A stretch of 64,000 bases of DNA from Odobenus rosmarus divergens (GCF_000321225.1 NW_004451851.1:50069-114068), one strand, 5' to 3'; counted from the stretch's first letter, positions 1 to 12,108 are shown. Numbers and translations are program-made. The notes: generated by a model from the letters alone, not told the origin.

Positions 1-964
1 ACAAGAGCTTTGAATGATACACTGGACCAGATGGACCTCATAGATATATACAGAACATTCCACCCTAAAACAACAGAATACTCATTCTTCTCGAGTGCAC
101 ATGGAACTTTTTCCAGAATAGACCACATACTGGGTCACAAATCAGGTCTCAACTGATACCAAAAGATTGAGATTATTCCCTGCATATTCTCAGACCACAA
201 TGCTTTAAAACTGGAACTCAATCACAAGAAGACATTTTGCAGAAATTCAAACATGTGGAAGCTAAAGACCACTCTGCTCAAGAATGTTTGGGTCAACCAG
301 GAAATCAAAGAAGAACTTAAACAATTCATGGAAATTAATGAGGACGAAAACATTTTGGTCCAAAACGTACGGGATACTGCAAAGGCGGTCCTAAGGGGGA
401 AATACATAGCCATCCAAGCCTCACTCAAAAAAATAGAAAAATTCCGAAATCACCAACGAACTCTACACCTTAAAGAACTAGAGAAAAAGCAACAAACGAT
501 GCCTAAGCCACAGATTAGAAGAGAAATAATTAAAATTAGAGCAGAGATCAATGAATTAGAAACCAGAAACAGTAGATCAGATCAACGAAACTAGAAGTTG
601 GTTCTTTGAAAGAATTAATATGATCTATAAACCACTGGCCCGACTTATCCAAAAGAAAAGAGTAAGGACCCAAATGAATAAAATTTTGAATGAAAAGGGA
701 GAGATCACCACTAACACCAAGGAAATAGAAACAATTATTAGAAATTATTATCAACAACTATATGCCAATAAACTGAGCAATCTGGATGAAATGGAGGCCT
801 TCCTGGAAACGTATAAGCTACCAAGACTGAAACAGGAAGAAATTGACAACCTGAATAGGCCAATAACCAGTAACGAGATTGAAGCGGTGATCAAAAACCT
901 CTCAAAAAACAAGAGTCCAGGGCCTGATGGATTCCCTGGGGAATTCTACCAAACATTCAAAAAA
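1..964 (+). mobile_element. L1 LINE ORF2 fragment (endonuclease end to start of reverse transcriptase), truncated by window edge
   Basis: The sequence reads as L1 ORF2 with frame breaks. DTLDQMDLIDIYRTFHP and the SRI-D-HILGHKS endonuclease motif (translated near 40-150) are followed by FSDHNA with the catalytic His kept (around 192-204), then linker sequence, then the [17 protein letters not shown] block that begins the reverse transcriptase domain (around 907-960). Homology to the second L1 copy at 29381-30344 stops abruptly near 964, with no poly-A, so this is not a normal 3' end. A frameshift near 590-620 shows it is dead. Because the + strand copy ends in mid-ORF2 at almost the same place as the inverted part of the 28.7-30.4 kb element, it may also be the inverted half of a twin-primed L1 whose 3' half lies left of the window (inference). 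Confidence 0.93.
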
Positions 965-1925
965 GGAGGAACATCCTTTAGAAGAAGCACACAGAATTAA
1001 GCTGGTCTCAGCATTCCATTTTGGGGAGACAATGGAATAATGTGCAATAGATTTAACAGCAGGAAAAGACAGCCCAAGAATATCACAGGATATAAAGCCC
1101 ACAAACAATTGTCCTCAAGAATAAACGTACTCAGAATAAATATAACTTCCATGAGATCTTGGGAAAAAAAATACTGAATCACAAAATCCAGCTAATTAAG
1201 AGTGAATAAAAATAAAAGATTCATGAATTCAGAACTTATGGTATAAGGATTGATGATGAGCAGCAACTCCGTGGAAATGTAGAATTAACAATAAATAACT
1301 CTGACAAGTACAGTTAGTTATAGATCAGGATGTGAAGGCAGCATCACGGAGGGAGCCACCAACAATTAAAGCTGAGAAATCGGGAGATGGGGAGAGGGAA
1401 GTTGAGAGGAAATGTGGGAGAAAAATCCTCTCTTTCACAGCGTGGCATAATTAAATAGTGCCTAAAATTAAATAGTTAAAAAACAATGTAATTACTCCAG
1501 ACTCTTAATGTTTTCTTCACAATCTGTATTCCTCACCTTATAGGGATCTTTTGGCAAATATCTCATGGTAAAGAAACATTGGAAGGTCTAGATGTCTTTC
1601 AATTTTGTTTTCCTTTTTCTGTTAAAGACAAGTCAAAATAAATGACACATAGGGAATTTAAAATAGCATGTAATATTTTTTTACCCACATTTGGTAGTAT
1701 ATCTATTGGCTCTTCTGTCCATAGAGCCACCCCTCATCCATCCTTTCTGTCTCTGTATATAGATCGTAAGATATTTACTATGATGTTTGCCATATGGTAA
1801 CCGGAGCTATTTCTGGGTGGTGAGACTTGGGACTTTTTTTTTTTTGAAACTTGTATCTCTGTATGTTTCTGTGGTTTCTTCAGTTCTTCAAAATGTGTAT
1901 CATTTTCACAATAACAATAAAGTGA
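965..1925. other. AT-rich intronic sequence, unclassified
   Basis: This stretch follows the L1 break point. It is A/T-rich, has no open frame of note and no repeat I can name with confidence. The end, near 1850-1920, resembles the tail of old L1M 3' untranslated sequence, but too weakly to call. Confidence 0.5.
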
Positions 1926-2113
1926 TTTTTTTTTTAAAGATTTTATTTATTTGACCGAGAGAGATAGAGCAGGAGCACAAGCAGGGGGAGTGGGAGAGGG
2001 AGAAGCAGGCTTCCCGCCGAGCAGGGAGCCTGATGTGGGACTCGATCCCAGGACCCTGGGATCATGACCTGAGCCGAAGGCAGACGCTTAACGACTGAGC
2101 CACCCAGGCGCCC
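1926..2113 (-). mobile_element. CAN-SINE (tRNA-Lys-derived carnivore SINE), full length, antisense to PTPRT
   Basis: Read on the minus strand, it starts with the tRNA-like head (A-box region gcctgggtggctcagtcg type, B-box region ggatcgagtccc), then a CT-rich middle, the aataaaatctt end and a poly-A. On the plus strand it begins with a T-run followed by aaagattttatttattt and ends ccacccaggcgccc. A short duplication of ga plus T-run flanks it. No function is implied for the tRNA-like part. Confidence 0.96.
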
Positions 2114-2924
2114 GATTTTTTTTTTTTTTTTTTTTTTTTAAATAAAAAGGCAAAGCACATACGTCAAGATGTTAACACTGGCCAACCCTGGATAGTAGAG
2201 CTTAGGATGTTTATCATTTTATTCTTTGTAGGCTTCTCTATTTTCTGACACTTTAAAAGCATAAAAGAAAATAAAAAAGGTGGAAAGGGGCTTGTTCTGG
2301 GTCCCGTGGTTAGAAAATGGGTTCAACCTTGAGCCTGGAGGACAGGGAGTTCTGAGACAGGGTGGTCAACCACGTGGGGCAAAAGCATTGAAAACCCCTT
2401 TTGGGTAGAGGCGATCCCTCTTGAATCTGATTTTCCTCTTGTGGGTGGGGGGGTAGTATTTCACTTGAGTTAGTTCCTTGTCATCGATCGAATGCCCAAA
2501 CTTTTATAGGAATCCTTAAACCCTAGGCTGTGAGAGCTGGAAGGAATCTGGAAATCATTCCATCTGCCCTGCCCATTTAATAAATGAAGGGCTGGAGGCA
2601 CCAGGTGCTGTTTCATACAGCATTGGCTTTAGACCTGGAAAATACATCTGAGGCAAGTGAGCACGGTCGTCAATATGAATTGGGCTTTAACGCTTTGTCT
2701 TAGCTCTCCGTGAACAGAGTCCATCTCCACATCCTAACCCGTCCTGGGAGTGCACTCTGTGGCCACAGTGTGGGTGCCTGATTCAGATTCAGCAGATTTT
2801 TAATGCAGACTTTCCCTGCACCAGTAACTGTGCTGGCTAGGTCTTCTCCTCCCATTACCTGTTTTATCGGTGTAGAAATGTGGCCTTAGCCTGAGGGTAA
2901 GTGACATGCACAAGGTCGCTCAGT

Positions 2925-3355
2925 GTAGTTATAGTGGGTTGATAATGCCCCCCTCCCACAAGATATATTCACGTTCTAACTCCCAGAACGTTTGAATCTT
3001 ATTTGGGAAGAAAAAAAAAAAAGGTTCTTTGTTAGATGTACTTAAGGATCTGGAGATCATCCTGGGTTTAGGATGGGCTCCAAATCCAATGATAGGTGTG
3101 TCTGTAAGAGACAGGGAGAGGGAGTTTTGAAACACAGAGGAGAAGGCCCCATGGAGACAGGCAGAGACTGGAGTGATGTGGCCAATGGAAGCTGGAAGAG
3201 GCCAGGGAGGATTCTGCCCTAGAGGCTTTGGAGAGCATGCAGCCCTGCTTGACACCTTCGTTTCAGACTCCCGTCCCCCAGAACTGAGAGACAATGAATT
3301 TTTGTCACCTGAAACCACCTACTCTGTGGTCATTTGTTAGGACAGCCCTGGGAAA
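2925..3355 (+). mobile_element. MLT1-like solo LTR (ERVL-MaLR family)
   Basis: The order of landmarks matches the MLT1 type: gggttgataatgcccccct near the start, ttctaactcccagaac, a purine-rich middle, and near the end ccagaactgagagacaatgaattt, followed by ctctgtggtcatttgttagg and cagccctgggaaa. It is well diverged, with a short A-run insertion near 3010. It is an old solo LTR with no coding part. The subfamily cannot be set by eye. Confidence 0.75.
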
Positions 3356-4451
3356 CTCCTGCATATGGGTAGATTATGGTGGAAAGGGCTCAAAGCCAGT
3401 GTATCTGACTCAACATTTGTTCTCCATCCATCTCAGAGCCCTTCTTGCCCAAAGGCCAGCAAGCAAGAAGCAACCACCTCATCTGGGGCCTGTACTCACA
3501 CCTGGCATGATAGTGCTGTGTCCCACATACTCACCGTCCTCAGTCCTGTCCACTTTTCCTGCCCAGCCTCAGAGTAGGTTAGGGGTCCTTGGAGCAAGAG
3601 GGAGAAGTGCTCCATGACAGTGGCACCAACGTCTCTTGCCTGGGCTTTTGCTTCAGCCTCTAAACTGATCAGAAGTGCCAGCTTGCATCCTGCTGTTCTC
3701 CACTACTTATTGATACACAGCCCTTCAAGCTGGGACACAAAGGCTGGGAACTACTTTTCCTAGACTCCTTAGCCTGTGGGGTCCCAGCTGGATTCCACCA
3801 GTGAGAGATCTGTAAGGCCCAAGAGCTGGGAAGCCACAAGCCTCCAGCAACTGAGGACAGGCGTAGGTAGAGGAGTCAGCCGTCAGCAGACACAGGGTTG
3901 TGCCTGAGTTTGGTGAGCACCCACTGTGGGGCCATAGGCAGCCAGAATTAAGACACTAGTCTTGCGATGATCCCTGTACTTAGGAGTTTCCCAAAGAGAA
4001 CTTTCCTGATGACTCTTCCCCCAGCCTTCTAATGGTCATGTAAAGGTCCAGTTGTACAAAAACTCTACCTGCTTGACATATCCAGCATGGACCCTCCTTT
4101 TCTGCTGGAGCCTTGATAAGAGACATTGATCTTTGTGAGACGAATATTTTATCATGTCTCATTTCTTCTTAAAAACAGCAGGGTCATTGGTGTAAGTGCT
4201 GAAGGAAAAACTCAGTCCTGAAAAGTGGATAAAGAATTGGGAGCCACATGTTTGGAGTGAGACAGAGGGCATGAAAGAGAGCTCAGGGCCTAGCAACACT
4301 ACTCTGGATGCTCAGAGTCCAGGGTGGAAATAAATGCCAAGATCCTTTAGGAATCTGACCTCTTGCAAGTAAGACAGGCATCTCTTTGACAGAATCTGGG
4401 AGAATCATCCCCCAACTCTAACGCTAAATGAATGGTCAAGAAGAACATTAA

Positions 4452-4599
4452 GGGGTGCCTGGGTGGCTCAGTTGATTAAGCATCACACTCTTGGTTTCAT
4501 GATCTCAGGGTGGGGAGATCAAGCCCCGCATGGGAACTTTCTTAAGATTCTCTCTCTCCCTCTCCCTCTGCGCTCTCGCACCCACCCAAAAAGCAAACA
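4452..4599 (+). mobile_element. CAN-SINE, 3' shortened copy, sense orientation
   Basis: The tRNA-like head ggggtgcctgggtggctcag is followed by a diverged body, a CT-rich tract and a short A-rich tail. An 8-bp duplication aacattaa flanks it (4444-4451 and 4600-4607). It lacks part of the usual central block. This is the only one of the eight SINEs that lies in the same direction as the gene. Confidence 0.93.
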
Positions 4600-4994
4600 A
4601 ACATTAAATCAGGCACTTATGCTGTGCCCCCAGCAAAAGTGAGATGGGGCTTTAATTCTTCCGTCTCTCTAGTAGAACCTAAAATGGAACAGACATTCCT
4701 TTATAGCACGAACAGGGCTTTCTCAAAGTTGTTGTTTTCTTCCTACCCTTTCTTTTTGCCTCTTGCTGGAGGCTGAAACTCACAAATACAACAAGGCAGA
4801 AATTAGCAAGGAAGTTGTGGCAAGTTGCATCTTGGAAGGTGTAGTTTTCATGAGTAGAGTGCCATAGGTGGGCTGGGATGCTTCTTTGGATGGGGGTTTT
4901 TCATGTACACCATCTGTTCGTGGTGTCCAAGAACCAGACAGTGTAGGAGATCATCAAACCGCCATCCTCCTAAATCTAATCACAGCTCATAATA

Positions 4995-5420
4995 ATAACA
5001 GCTAACATTTATTGAGAGCTTAGTATTTGCTGGGCACTCTTCTAAGTCGGGGGTCTGCAAACTACAGCTCAAGGGCTGCCTCTGCCACCTGTTTTTGTCA
5101 AGTTTTATTGGAGTGCAGACTCATTTGTTTATCATCTGTGGTTGCTCTCATGCTCCAACAGTAGAGTTGAGTCCTTATGACAAACTCTATGGCCTGTAAA
5201 GCCTAAAATGTTGCTTATCTGGCCTTGTATGGGAGAAGCCTGCCAGCCTGTCTTCTGAGCCATTCCATAAATTAACTCAGTTAATACTGATGCTGATCTT
5301 GGGAGGCTGGCATTTTCATTGTCCCCATTTCACAGATTGGGAAACAAAGGCATGGTTAGTCTAAGTAATTTGCCCCATGATGCACGTAGGCAATGGCAGA
5401 ACTGGGGTTGGCCTGCATCT
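4995..5420 (-). repeat. MIR, split by a hAT element
   Basis: The left part (4995-5046) reads cagctaacatttattgagagc then tgggcactcttctaag, the reverse of the MIR 3' half. The right part (5252-5420) continues with attaactcag, then the ccccatttcacagattggg core. The two halves are separated by the 205-bp element at 5047-5251. Confidence 0.8.
5047..5251. mobile_element. Non-autonomous hAT-type DNA transposon inserted in a MIR
   Basis: The element starts tcgggggtctgcaaactac and ends gagaagcctgccagcctgt, imperfect inverted ends of the type found in a common mammalian hAT-Charlie non-autonomous family (ends like ggggtcggcaaact). It is flanked by an 8-bp duplication, cttctaag (5039-5046) and cttctgag (5252-5259), one mismatch, which is the hAT signature size. 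It interrupts a MIR, so it is younger than that MIR. I do not give a family name with certainty. Confidence 0.78.
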
Positions 5421-6477
5421 TTATTGCCCTACTGTGCTCCCAAGCACGAATGCATAGGACAAAAGAATCTTCTGTACATTAGGAATTAGGGTGGGAAATG
5501 GGCCCGTCTAGCTGTTTCCCAAGCAGGGGGCTATCCAAGCCAGGGCCTCTGAGAGACAAGGCACCAGCCCACTGTCCTTTTTCCATCAGCCAAGTGTGAG
5601 AAGCATGAGTCTGTGTTGTTCAGAAGGGGATAGCTTGAGACTCAGGAGATATAGTTGCAGCCTCGTGACCTACACTGTAAAAATGACGCAGCGTCAGAAA
5701 TGCATGGGCTCAGAAAATACGCCATTCATAGGTTCTTCCTGGGGAAATAATCACTGAAAAGGCACTTCAGAGCACGGAAAGATGAGCTAAAAATCAGGAA
5801 CTCAAAATGAGGAAATTGTGGGATGAAAGGCTGCCGCGTCCCCGTGGGGGGGCCGCCTCCAGAAGTCCTATTCAACTTGTTCCAAGGCTCTTGAGGCGAA
5901 TTTTCATCTCAGCAAACTCTCTCTGATGAAGTATCTTGACTGTTTTGTTCACAGCTGTATTCCCAGGGCCTACAACAGTGCCTGGCGCATCACCCGCTTG
6001 GTAGACATTTGTTGTAGAACAAACTGGCGACATCAGTGCACGGTGAATCCCATGAATGGGATGCTGGGGCCTTTCCCAGCGGCCTTGCCAGTGTGGCTTT
6101 GGTGCAGACAAGCTCACTAGAAGCTGCAATCCCTCATTAAGCCTCTCCTTCAGGAAGGGTTTACCAAGTGAAGTCCCAAGCTCAATTAAATGCCACAATT
6201 CCATAGAAAGCGACTAAGCCGTGCCAGGAAGTGTGACTATAAGGGCACACCGGGGATGCTCCTGTGGTTGTCTTCCTATAGTGGGTAATTTTTCCACTTG
6301 GTTCTACTTTCCTTTTTTTTTTTTCCTCCAGGTATCACTTTATAATGAAAAACAATTAATACTATAGCATGTCTCCAAATTTGATGTTTGATTATTTCTA
6401 CAGAAACCCTCCTAAGTGATGGTCTTAGACCCCTCTTTGGGCCCCGAGCACAGTAAAGCTCTAGGAAGCTTGTTCTA

Positions 6478-6915
6478 GGCTGAATTGTATCTGCCAGCCT
6501 GCCTCCACACGTTGAAGTTCTAACCCTCCAGTACCTCAGAATGTGACCTGATTTGGAAATGGGGCCATTGCAGATGTGATGAGTTAAGAAGAGCCCTACT
6601 GGAGTAGGTGGGCCCCTAATCCAATCTGACTGGTGTCTTTATGAAGAGGAAATTAGGAGTCAGATGCACAAAGAGGGAGAAAGCCAGGTGAATCTGAAGG
6701 CAGAGATCCAGGGGATGTTTCTACCAGGCAAGGCACCAGAAGGTGGGGGAGAGCCATGGCATGGGTCCTCCCTCACAGCCCTCAGAAGGAGCCAGTCCTG
6801 CCAACACCTCGGTCTCAGACTGCAGCTTTTAGGACTGTGAGACAGGGAATTTCTGTTGTGGGAGCCACTCTGTTGGTGGTACTTTGTTACTACAGCCCCA
6901 GCAAAGGAATACAGA
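6478..6915 (+). mobile_element. MLT1-like solo LTR (ERVL-MaLR family)
   Basis: Landmarks in order: ggctgaattgtatctgcc, agttctaaccctccagtacc, tcagaatgtgacctgatttgg, gcccctaatccaatctgact, ggtgtctttatgaagagg, and ggtactttgttactacagcc at the end. This is the typical MLT1 LTR layout on the plus strand, diverged but nearly full length. No internal retroviral sequence is attached. Confidence 0.88.
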
Positions 6916-7774
6916 ACTCATGCCCCCCTTGGCAGCTTTCATTCCTAGAGCCCCCCCTTAGCTTCCTTGTTTCAGCGCATGCTACTCTGTCTTTCCATCT
7001 GTGTCCAGGGCCCACGGGGAAGTCAAGGCTGAGCTGGAGTGGAGCTGACAGGGTCTTCTTCCTCCTTGGCAGCATGGAGTATTGAATCCTCTGGACTGTA
7101 GGGGGAGGACCACTGTGGTAGGAAGGGTAACCTGGGCAGAGGGCTGTTTCCATTGTGGTCAAGGAGTGCAAAGTCCGAAGTGGAGTCTGGCAGGAGAAGC
7201 GGGACCAGGGAAGGCGTCTGGAGCTGGTCCTGGGAGACATGGAAGACAGAAGTAGGAAATCAGACCTGCAGCTGTGACAGGGTTGGAAACCAGCTGAGGA
7301 GGGAAGGGTGAGAGGAGAATGAGCAGTCAGTATGAAGGCACTGAAGAATATCAGGGGGTCCCAGGGCGTGATTTTAAGATGCCCCAGTTGACAGCCACGG
7401 GGACATGCAGGTGGCTTCAAGGTTACAAGTGGAACTGGGAGACTGTATGTCTGTTTGTACGAGACAGAATTTTCTCTGTCTTGTGACACGCAGAGGCAGC
7501 TGCATCCCCTCTCAGGGCTATGAGCTCCCCTCCCAGGCTGGCCCACGAGGGGTGGTGCTCACAGGTCTTCCTGGAAGTGGGAATGGAAAGGCGGGTTCAC
7601 GCAGGGTGGCTGAGGGCCGCGGTCAGGAGCACGGGCTCTGGACCCACGGTACAGTGTTGTGACTCCCCCAGATGACCTGTCCCTTCGTGGGGAACGTAGG
7701 CAACACCCCGTGCACAGGAACTGGCACACGTCTCCCCAGATAGGCTGAGGCCCTGGAAACCTGTTTGCAGGAAA

Positions 7775-7945
7775 AGTACTTCTCAAACTCGAGCATCCCC
7801 GGCTGGGTCCCATCCCTGGCTGGGTGCCACTCCGGAACTTGTGCTCCAGGACGTCTGGGGTGGGGCCTGAGATATTTGCTTCTCTGTCAGGTTCCCAGGT
7901 GATGCCGCTGTAGCAGGTTGGGGGACCACGTTTGGAGAACCACTG
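7775..7945. mobile_element. MER5A-type hAT fragment
   Basis: It opens agtacttctcaaactcgagc and closes gtttggagaaccactg, imperfect inverted ends of the MER5A kind. The middle has ggtggggcctgagata and ttcccaggtgatgc, both typical. About 170 bp, near full length for this family. Confidence 0.8.
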
Positions 7946-8138
7946 ACAAAGAGGGATGCTCCTTGGGGTAAACTGCAGACAGCCATGCTTCCCTGGTGCC
8001 TCCCGGAGTCATCCCGTGTGGAGAGTGACCCTGGGGCCTACCTTATCCTGCTGGTTTGTAGGGCCACCTGTCTCACTCTCCATTAGTCAGAGATCTACGA
8101 GAGGGTTCAGGGTGCTGCCGCTGAAGCTGACCTTGACA

Positions 8139-8372
8139 GCTAACGTTTACATAGATCTCACGATGTGCCGGGCACTGTTCTAAGCACTTAACTTACATAA
8201 ACACATCAAGTTCTCATAACAAACTTCCCAGGCAGGTACCATTATTCCCATTACCGCTCTCATTTTATAGCTCAGAGAGGTTAAGTAACTTTCCCAGGGT
8301 CACACAGCTGGTAGCTGGGAGAGCTGGGATTTGATAAGGCAATCTGAGCCCAGAGTCCGTGTTCTCCAGTAT
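8139..8372 (-). repeat. MIR, well preserved, antisense
   Basis: Reads gctaacgtttacatagatct, then gtgccgggcactgttctaag, catcaagttctcataac, gaggttaagtaactttccca and gggtcacacagctggtagct: the reverse of an almost full MIR including the core. Confidence 0.92.
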
Positions 8373-8940
8373 TGCACTGTCCCTGCAGTAGAAAAGAGGC
8401 AAGAAACAACCCTAGTGATATTGGCCGCGTTACTTGGCCTTTCCTTGCCCTCATTCTCACCTCAGAAAAGGAAATCGCTTTTCCCATCTTAGATGAAAGA
8501 AATACCTTTACATTAAAAAAACAAATGCTGTCAGGATTAATTGGATAACACCTGTCAAGTTCTTGTATCTCCTTAGAGGATGGTGAAAGAGGAGGAATAA
8601 TTATTGTGCTACTTTCTATGCAGACCCTAGTACATTTGGGGGAGTCAGTAAGTGGCTGATGATATTCACAGTGATTGGCAATGACTGAAGGGGGGGTTTC
8701 AGAGGAAAGGCCTTGCTGAGGTGGGGCAGCGGAGACAAGCTTCACGGTGGATGGGCAGTGGCTGGAGCCCTCCTGCTCCTGAGAGAGGGGGGCAGCGTGT
8801 GGCCCAGGGTCGGAGGGAACCCCTTCCAGCAGGTTAGCATCATTGCCTGCCCCAGAGGGAGAGCGGGGCGGTACTGCTTGTCATTCGGCCCCAGTGTATG
8901 GATCTCAGGCCCATGAGGGCAGGTAGAGACCCAGGTAGAC

Positions 8941-9111
8941 CAGTGGTTCTCTGAGTGTGGCCCGGGGATCAGCTGCATCAGTTTCTCACAGAAAGTTGTT
9001 GGGAGTGCAAATTCTTGGCCCCATCCCAAACCCACTGGGGGTGGGATCCAGCAATCTTTCAGTAAGCTTTCCGAGTGATTTCTGATGCGTGCTGCAATCT
9101 GAGAACCACTG
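8941..9111. mobile_element. MER5A-type hAT element, both ends present
   Basis: The ends are cagtggttctctgag and ctgagaaccactg, a clear inverted pair. The body (ccccatcccaaacccactgg, gtgatttctgatgcgtgctg) fits the same family. About 171 bp. Target-site duplication is not clear. Confidence 0.85.
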
Positions 9112-9115
9112 TTTC

Positions 9116-9260
9116 AGAGGAAATAGCACTGACCTTGGAGTCAGATGCACCTATATCTGATTCTTGGCCCTGACACCTGTTGGCTGTGTGACTTTGGGCA
9201 AGTCACTGCGAACCTCTCTGTAGGTCAAGTTCTTTGTCTATAAAACAAGGATGGGAGGCT
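9116..9260 (+). repeat. MIR fragment, sense
   Basis: Contains agtcagatgcacctatatct, ggctgtgtgactttgggcaa, gtcactgcgaacctctctg and gtctataaaacaagg, the MIR 5' part and core. Confidence 0.85.
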
Positions 9261-10934
9261 AGAGAGGTGGTCTGTAAGGTGCTTGCTCTGTATCTATATT
9301 TTATCATATCTCCATGGGTTAGAGACAGTCTTTGTCTTCTGGACTTTGAAATAGGCTATTTCATCTGCAAGGAACATTTGGCCTCTCCTTCTCTACCTGT
9401 CTGGCTCCCGAATAACGTAGGCCTCAGTGTAGAGTTTATTTGCTCCAGGAAGTTGTTTTTCTTTTTATACCTCCCCCACCCTCCAAAATCAAATTTGTTT
9501 TAGATCTCTCTCCATGTCGACGCCCTTATCCCAGAACTCCCCCCATCTCCTCACAGCCTCTTACTTGTCTGTAATTGGCCCCAGGGGCAAAGACTGTCGT
9601 GCTGACAGCTGTTTCTCTGCAAAGTGTTGGACACATCATGGGTGTGTAAGTAACATCTGAGGTTAGAACTGATTTCATTCAGTTTGTAAACAGCTTGGTT
9701 CCAGCGGACTTTGTGAGGAAATCAGTGGAGGGGTTAACCTTCATGCATGGATCCAGATGGGGAAACGGAGGCATAGAGGTACAAGTGAGCTGACTTAGGG
9801 AGGCTGTGGCAGGGAGAACAAATGGAAAAGGAGGCCCCGGTGGCAGAGGATTTGGGGGGAGGGTGCTGTGGAGTTGGGGTGCGGACAGCCCACGTCTCTG
9901 TGGGACAGAGGGAGGGGCCCATCTGATAGCAGCATTTGAGAGGGTCATACCCCAACCCAGACAACCACGACGTGGTCTGCCTGTGGGGAGCAAAATAACG
10001 TGATGGCATCTAGCCAGCGTTCATGGTGAGAAGTCTATCCTGGGGTCGCCAGTGCAGGCATTTTGCAGCGCTCCGAGGGCTCTTAACTTTTATTTATATA
10101 TTTATGATGGACAGGGTTAAGGACCTCCTTGAGAAAGAGATGGACACTCTGTCCAGAAAAAAGGCACAAAACCGCAGACCTTCCCCCACTGTTGACCTTG
10201 CCACTCAGTGGGTGCATGATCTGGTTGCTGTCCGGGTCAGACCCTGTTGTTAGGAGGGGGGGTAGAAGTGTCAGGTGAGGGAAGGTAGGCTTGAATACTG
10301 CATGCTTCTCCAAGCCCTGGTATTTTAAACCTTGGGAAATAATAGCAGTGACCCAATTTAGTAACATGAAGGCAAGACAGCACTATTTTAACAGGCTTAG
10401 TCATCTCTTCGCTTTGCTTTTTTTTTTTTTTTCTTCCTCTCCACTTCCATTTGTGTCTTTTCCCATTGCAAATATATGAGGGTAATAATCCCGTATTTTC
10501 CATGGAGCATGGCAAACATGCTATATATAAGGCACAGTTGAACATTCTGTGAGTGTAATTGGAGCATAAATGTAACTAATCAAAATATTATCATGCCAAT
10601 GGATGTGTGAAGAGTTTGGAGATTTAAAAGAAATATATATTTTAGTTCCATGTCATTTCAGTTTAAGAGATTTAGAGCTGCAGAAGCAAAGGACTCAGCC
10701 CAGTGAATGTCAGGAACAATTTGGGGTCTGACAATGTTCCGGGCAGCCCTGTTGTTCTTGCTACTCTTAATATGGCAGCAGCCTGACAACTGATTTCCTT
10801 TTTGTTCTTTCCTCCCCCTTCTTTGCCCCTCTTGCTGTCTGCGCCCTGCTCCCCGGGGCACGGCCGGCTAACCCCGGGGAGCCCGAGATCCCTCCTTGCC
10901 TCCGAACACAGCACCCCCGCTTGTGTGCAGGAGC

Positions 10935-11125
10935 CTGAGAGCTGAATGATGAGCAGGATTTCCTGCATTTGAATCTTGGCTCTGCTCCTATAGCTGGGTG
11001 GCTTTGGGAGAGTTACCTAATCTCTCTGTGCCCTGCCCCAGTTTCTTCACTTGTATGAGAAGGATAACAACAGCACCTACTGACAGGGCTGGTATTAGAA
11101 TTGAACACGCTTAAGTAACATGGGA
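10935..11125 (+). repeat. MIR, sense
   Basis: Contains tgcatttgaatcttggctct, gctgggtggctttgggagag, ttacctaatctctctgtgcc and cttcacttgtatgagaagg, then a gaattgaacacgcttaagta 3' part. Near full-length MIR. Confidence 0.85.
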
Positions 11126-11895
11126 GAGTGTGTGTTTGCTCCTGCCGTTATTATTAATGAGCGGGCATGACTCAGGGGAAGGAGCTCTTGAGAGGACATA
11201 AAAATCACTGGGTTTCTCCAGAAACAAGACCCAAGGAGAAGGGTCTTTCCTCTTTCACCCTCACTCTAGAAGGAGCCTAGATGGAAAATCCAAGCCGGTC
11301 CTAGCTCCTTGCCCACCGCTAACTAGTCCTGTGACTATGAAACTTGGGAACCATAGGCTTTGCTAGCAGCCCATCTCTGCTACAGGTGAGGAACTGGAGC
11401 GAGAATTCTTGGCTCCCCTGCTCCCAGAGGCTCTGTGTGACTGAAACAGGTGCACAGGAGGGGTTGGGCGTCTGAAGGGGGAGTGCCATTATCTGCCCTT
11501 CAGTTCTGTCTTGACCTTGCCCAAAGAGTTGTGCTGTTTCCCACATCAAAGAGCGACTAGAACAGGCCTTATGTCTCACCCACCATTCATGTTGGGTGTA
11601 GCAGAGTTCTCAGTGGGTCCTGCTCAGGGTTCCATTGTCTTCCCGATGATAACATTGATTTTTCCTGCTGGGATGTTGAGCTATGAAGGGGGAGGTGAGC
11701 TGTGAAGTTGTGAAGGGGTTAGCCCAGGTCCTGGAGTGCCCCACAGGGTTGTTTGTGGGCCTGTTCTCATCACAGGATCATGGTAAGGTCTAGAAGGGGA
11801 ATGTTGGGTGGAAGGCTTTTGTTTTTATTTGGGGAGTGAAGGGGATGAGAAATAAGGGGTAGCACACGGCTTCAATTATATTCTGCTTTGTCGCG

Positions 11896-12108
11896 CCATC
11901 TTTATCCCATCCTCCCCTTTCTCCCTCTTCATTGTTCTTTTCCTCACCTGTATTTCTCCTTCTCTACCACCTCCCTCTGCCCCTCCTTCCTCATCTTCCC
12001 TGCTGTGTACTCCTCTGCTTTCTTCTTCTTTCCTTCCTTCTGCCTTCTCTCCCTCCCTTGCTACTCTTTCTCTCTCCCTCTTCCCCTCCACTTTTCATGG
12101 TTTTCTCA
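11896..12108. repeat. Polypyrimidine-rich low-complexity tract
   Basis: About 210 bp that is almost all C and T on the plus strand, with a few purine breaks. It lies far from any exon, so it is not a splice tract. Translation on either strand gives only low-complexity frames. Confidence 0.85.

Noticed and set aside
253..1000. Open frames with reverse-transcriptase-like sequence as possible host genes
   Set aside because: They are parts of a dead L1 ORF2 with a frame break. The same sequence occurs again at 29.4-30.4 kb.
1926..2113. tRNA gene on the minus strand within the SINE heads
   Set aside because: All tRNA-like A and B box hits lie in CAN-SINE copies followed by a SINE body and tail; none is a stand-alone cloverleaf gene.
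6890..7546. A 218-codon open frame on the minus strand, the longest in the window
   Set aside because: It starts within an MLT1-like LTR, has no recognisable domain, no splice or promoter context, and a Pro/Ser/Leu-rich composition as expected by chance in GC-rich DNA.
10840..10930. A small GC-rich patch as a CpG island or promoter
   Set aside because: It is under 100 bp, with no TATA, initiator or exon start near it; too short to call.
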